Below are positions 14,150 through 15,796 of a stretch of 15,796 nt of DNA, one piece after another (position 1 is the stretch's first letter; each line of letters opens with the position of its first letter). Origin of the DNA: Mucilaginibacter_A sp964236465 (GTDB lineage: Bacteria; Bacteroidota; Bacteroidia; Sphingobacteriales; Sphingobacteriaceae); assembly GCA_964236465.1 (NCBI GenBank), contig CAXSBZ010000057.1, forward strand, positions 1 to 15,796. Direction: 5' to 3'. The notes below the pieces were generated by a model that had not been told where the DNA came from, ran no database searches, and worked only from the letters and a program-made list of their open reading frames with translations. Made by a program: the position numbers and the translations under genes.

Positions 14150-14644
14150 ATGAAACGCTTAGTCTTAATTGCCTTTACGGCTGCATCTGTCAGCATTTTC
14201 GGATGCCAGAATATCAATGGTCAAAACCAACTTGCGGCCAATCAACCCAAAAGGAAAGTTGTAAAAAGTAATACGGAGTGGAAAAAAGAATTGTCTCCCA
14301 CAGCTTATAATATCATGGTGGAGCGCGGCACGGAAGAACCTTTTCATAATGCTTATTACAACAACCACGAAAAAGGTATTTATGTGAGTGCTGCCACTGG
14401 CGAACCGCTATTTTCTTCCGGTGATAAGTTTGAATCCGGTACAGGCTGGCCAAGTTTTGTAAAGCCGATTGACCCAAGCAAAATTGAAATTGTGCATGAT
14501 AATAGCTACGGTATGGATCGTGACGAAGTGATTGAAAAAAGTACAGGCTTCCATTTAGGCCACGTTTTTGATGACGGCCCGGCAGCTCGTGGCGGAAAAC
14601 GTTATTGCATGAACTCCGGTGCTTTTAAGTTTGTCAAGAAATAA
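14150..14644 (+). CDS. msrB: lipoprotein peptide-methionine (R)-S-oxide reductase, zinc-less type
   Basis: MsrB reduces methionine-R-sulfoxide in proteins. At 164 aa it has a lipoprotein signal (MKRLVLIAFTAASVSIFGC, lipid Cys at 19), so it probably acts in the cell envelope. The MsrB domain runs from about residue 44, with WKKELSPTAYNIMVERGTE, SGTGWPSF (96-103), HLGHVFDDGP (135-144) and the catalytic block RYCMNSGAF with Cys153. The two CxxC zinc pairs of many MsrBs are missing: the first is VSAAT (79-83), and the second region (EKSTGFHLGHV) has no Cys. The usual resolving Cys before GWPSF is Thr98. Apart from the lipid Cys, Cys153 is the only cysteine, so recycling must use an external thiol or thioredoxin-like donor (inference). 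The DoxX-like gene is divergent upstream. Confidence 0.92.
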   Translation: MKRLVLIAFTAASVSIFGCQNINGQNQLAANQPKRKVVKSNTEWKKELSPTAYNIMVERGTEEPFHNAYYNNHEKGIYVSAATGEPLFSSGDKFESGTGWPSFVKPIDPSKIEIVHDNSYGMDRDEVIEKSTGFHLGHVFDDGPAARGGKRYCMNSGAFKFVKK

Positions 14645-14673
14645 TCATACTTCTTTTATCGGTATAAATATGG

Positions 14674-14699
14674 GTTCGCTTTATTAATTTAAAGCGAAC
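14674..14699. terminator. hairpin between convergent msrB and GIY-YIG-like genes
   Basis: GTTCGCTTTA (14674-14683) and TAAAGCGAAC (14690-14699) form a perfect 10-bp stem with a 6-nt loop TTAATT. The loop contains the GIY-YIG gene's stop codon. No T-tract follows on either strand, so it may be a processing end or a weak terminator rather than a classical one. Confidence 0.45.
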
Positions 14700-15022
14700 T
14701 CATAGTTTAAACCCAACGTGAGATCTACCCAATCCGGGTTTACCGATCGGATCATATTCTCTTTCTGGCTTCGCGTAAAGCAGCTCACGGTTTGAAACCT
14801 TTTTACCGCAGTATCTTCAGAATTTAGTTCTTCAAAATAAATCAACCGGTTCAACTGATCGGAACTGTTAAAAAACAGATTAGGCATTTGCTGATAAAAC
14901 TGCAATGTTTTGACCAGATCGGAGCACATCCCAACGTGTAAACTATTCCGGTTGCGGTCGGTAATAATATACATAATTTTTTTTCCTGTTTTTACAGCAG
15001 AACGAGTTTTTAAATTTTGCAT
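14684..15022 (-). CDS. degenerate GIY-YIG-fold protein
   Basis: A 112-aa protein whose layout follows small GIY-YIG endonuclease-like proteins. There is an N-terminal strand IMYIITDRNRNSLHVGMCSD (16-35) where GIY and YIG should be, LIYFEELNSEDTAVKRF (60-76), and the C-terminal SQKENMIRSVNPDWVDL (85-101), equivalent to the K-x-x-L-I-x-x-x-N-P-x-W-x-D-L ending. Key residues have changed: GIY is MYI, YIG is HVG, and the usual catalytic Arg in the LxxRL helix is replaced (LVKTL). It is therefore probably not a nuclease, perhaps a binding protein (inference). An alternative start is Met17 (14974). It is divergent from, and likely controlled by, the S24 repressor to its right; the promoter facing it overlaps that gene's promoter. 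Confidence 0.6.
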   Translation of the reverse strand: MQNLKTRSAVKTGKKIMYIITDRNRNSLHVGMCSDLVKTLQFYQQMPNLFFNSSDQLNRLIYFEELNSEDTAVKRFQTVSCFTRSQKENMIRSVNPDWVDLTLGLNYEFALN

Positions 15023-15083
15023 AACAAATATTTATTACTAATTTTATGAGCACTAAGGTACTAATAAATTTAGCAATACCAAA
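15016..15083. promoter_or_regulatory. face-to-face overlapping promoters with inverted-repeat operator
   Basis: Plus strand: TTTG (15016-15019), 19 nt, TAATTTTA (15039-15046), a TAnnTTTG box with one mismatch; start site near 15052, upstream of the repressor ATG at 15088. Minus strand: TTTG (15083-15080), 19 nt, TACCTTAG (15060-15053), also one mismatch; start site near 15047, upstream of the GIY-YIG gene. Inverted half-sites ATTTATTACTA (15030-15040) and TACTAATAAAT (15059-15069) lie 18 nt apart and overlap both promoters. This is a probable operator of the S24 repressor (inference). Confidence 0.5.
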
Positions 15084-15087
15084 TTTT

Positions 15088-15796
15088 ATGTCAAAAATTT
15101 CATCAAACATTAAATACCTCCGTAAAAAGAAAGGGTTAACGCAGCAACAGTTTGCAGATCAGCTACTTATCAAGCGATCATTGGTAGGTGCATACGAGGA
15201 AGACCGGGCAGATCCGAAGTATGAATTACTAAATTTGATAGCAAATTTTTTTGAAATCCCGATTGGCGATTTTATAAACGAAGACATCAACGATAAATAT
15301 TCGCAGAAACCGAAGGCAGAAAATAATAATGTTCGTGTTTTAAGTGTTTCTGTGGACAACAATGAACGCCAAAATATAGAATTGGTGCCTTATAAAGCCA
15401 GTGCCGGTTATTTAAACGGTTATGCCGATCCCGAATTTATCAGCCAGCTGCCTAAATTTCATTTGCCGATGCTGAAACAGGGCACTTACCGCGCTTTTGA
15501 AATTACAGGTGATTCAATGCTGCCCGTTTATCCGGGTTCAATTATTGTTGCTGAGTATTTGGAAAACTGGGCTGAAATAAAATCCGGCGAAACTTATGTG
15601 GTCATTAGCAAAGATGACGGTGTGGTTTATAAACGAATTGGCAACAAATTCAGATTGAACAAAAAATTGAAATTAGTTTCTGATAATCCGGTTTATGAAC
15701 CTTACGAAATCAACCCGGAAGATATTCTGGAAGTTTGGAAATCTAAAGCTTATATTTCAATGCACTTCCCGGAGCCAACGCCTGACCCAACGATGG
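15088..15796 (+). CDS. XRE-family LexA-like (S24) self-cleaving repressor, 3' end outside window
   Basis: A transcription repressor whose frame stays open to the right edge (236 codons seen). N-terminal XRE helix-turn-helix: IKYLRKKKGLTQQQFADQLL with SLVGAYEEDRADP (8-43). A linker (60-100) follows, then an S24/LexA-like peptidase domain: cleavage-site-like Ala106-Gly107 (ASAGY), catalytic Ser143 in ITGDSMLPVYPGS and the partner Lys182 in VVYKRI. In this family RecA-ssDNA or another stress signal triggers self-cleavage and derepression. I chose the ATG at 15088, which fits the usual MSKISSNIK start and the predicted promoter. The in-frame ATG at 15046 would lie inside the promoter. It is divergent from the degenerate GIY-YIG gene. 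The visible part seems nearly complete, but the stop is not in view. Confidence 0.88.
   Translation, partial: MSKISSNIKYLRKKKGLTQQQFADQLLIKRSLVGAYEEDRADPKYELLNLIANFFEIPIGDFINEDINDKYSQKPKAENNNVRVLSVSVDNNERQNIELVPYKASAGYLNGYADPEFISQLPKFHLPMLKQGTYRAFEITGDSMLPVYPGSIIVAEYLENWAEIKSGETYVVISKDDGVVYKRIGNKFRLNKKLKLVSDNPVYEPYEINPEDILEVWKSKAYISMHFPEPTPDPTM

Larger units (their letters stand above)
1707..14660. repeat. dispersed 14-mer family ATRCT(TC/GT)TTTTATC, 12 exact copies
   Basis: Form A, ATRCTTCTTTTATC: 1707-1720 (+), 5651-5664 (-), 6364-6377 (+), 6489-6502 (-), 9760-9773 (+), 10777-10790 (+), 14647-14660 (+). Form B, ATRCTGTTTTTATC: 5153-5166 (+), 7368-7381 (-), 9885-9898 (+), 12869-12882 (-), 13283-13296 (-). 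Near-copies: 1074-1087, 2878-2891, 9553-9566, 12656-12669, 13459-13472, and shorter cores at 5010, 6995 and 11012. Six exact copies lie in genes and six between genes, though non-coding DNA is only about 15% of the window. By plain equal-base arithmetic about 0.0005 copies would be expected. Function unknown; see findings. Confidence 0.8.

Noticed and set aside
15046..15087. Upstream in-frame ATG for the S24 repressor
   Set aside because: It would start translation inside the predicted -7 box and add 14 residues not typical of the family.
1..15796. CRISPR array, prophage, integron or secondary-metabolite cluster
   Set aside because: No regular repeat-spacer pattern, no phage structural or integrase genes and no biosynthetic enzymes are present.

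Overview
The window looks like chromosomal DNA of a Bacteroidota, most likely Cytophagales or a relative (inference). The signs are a CarboxypepD_reg-type TonB receptor, a PnuC-type vitamin transporter, promoter-like TAnnTTTG boxes with TTTG-type boxes 19 nt upstream, no obvious Shine-Dalgarno sequences, and many secreted proteins whose signal peptides end in AxAQ or AQ. About 85% is coding. No transposase, integrase, CRISPR array or phage gene was seen.

Layout. Positions 3-871 hold a two-gene toxin-antitoxin pair of the DUF433 / VapC45-like PIN type, with the antitoxin running off the left edge. Positions 5619 down to 901 (minus strand) form a thiamin-uptake operon: promoter, TPP riboswitch, TonB receptor, small zinc-ribbon protein, PnuC/PnuT-like permease and an acyl-CoA-dehydrogenase-fold flavoprotein. 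Positions 5695-6276 hold a second toxin-antitoxin pair (RelE/ParE type) behind an inverted-repeat operator. Positions 6277-7366 carry repeats, tRNA-Thr(CGT), a small gene broken by two in-frame stops, a small coiled-coil protein gene and a bidirectional terminator. Positions 7384-9228 (minus) encode an HscA-like Hsp70. Positions 9229-9857 are non-coding and dominated by a roughly 320-bp inverted-repeat element. Positions 9858-12668 encode a large secreted protein with a zinc-protease motif, a propeller-like middle and an outer-membrane-barrel-like end. Then follow a secreted helical-repeat protein, a DoxX-like membrane protein, a lipoprotein MsrB, a degenerate GIY-YIG protein and, running off the right edge, a LexA-like XRE-S24 repressor divergent from the GIY-YIG gene.

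Two observations stand out. First, a 14-base word family, ATRCT(TC or GT)TTTTATC, occurs 12 times exactly, on both strands, inside and between genes, roughly once per 1.3 kb. That density resembles DNA-uptake sequences or another genome-wide signal. Second, the TPP riboswitch is about twice the usual length because it carries a roughly 90-nt self-complementary insert between P2 and P4, plus an enlarged P3. A third, smaller find is a pair of overlapping face-to-face promoters with an inverted repeat between the S24 repressor and the GIY-YIG gene.
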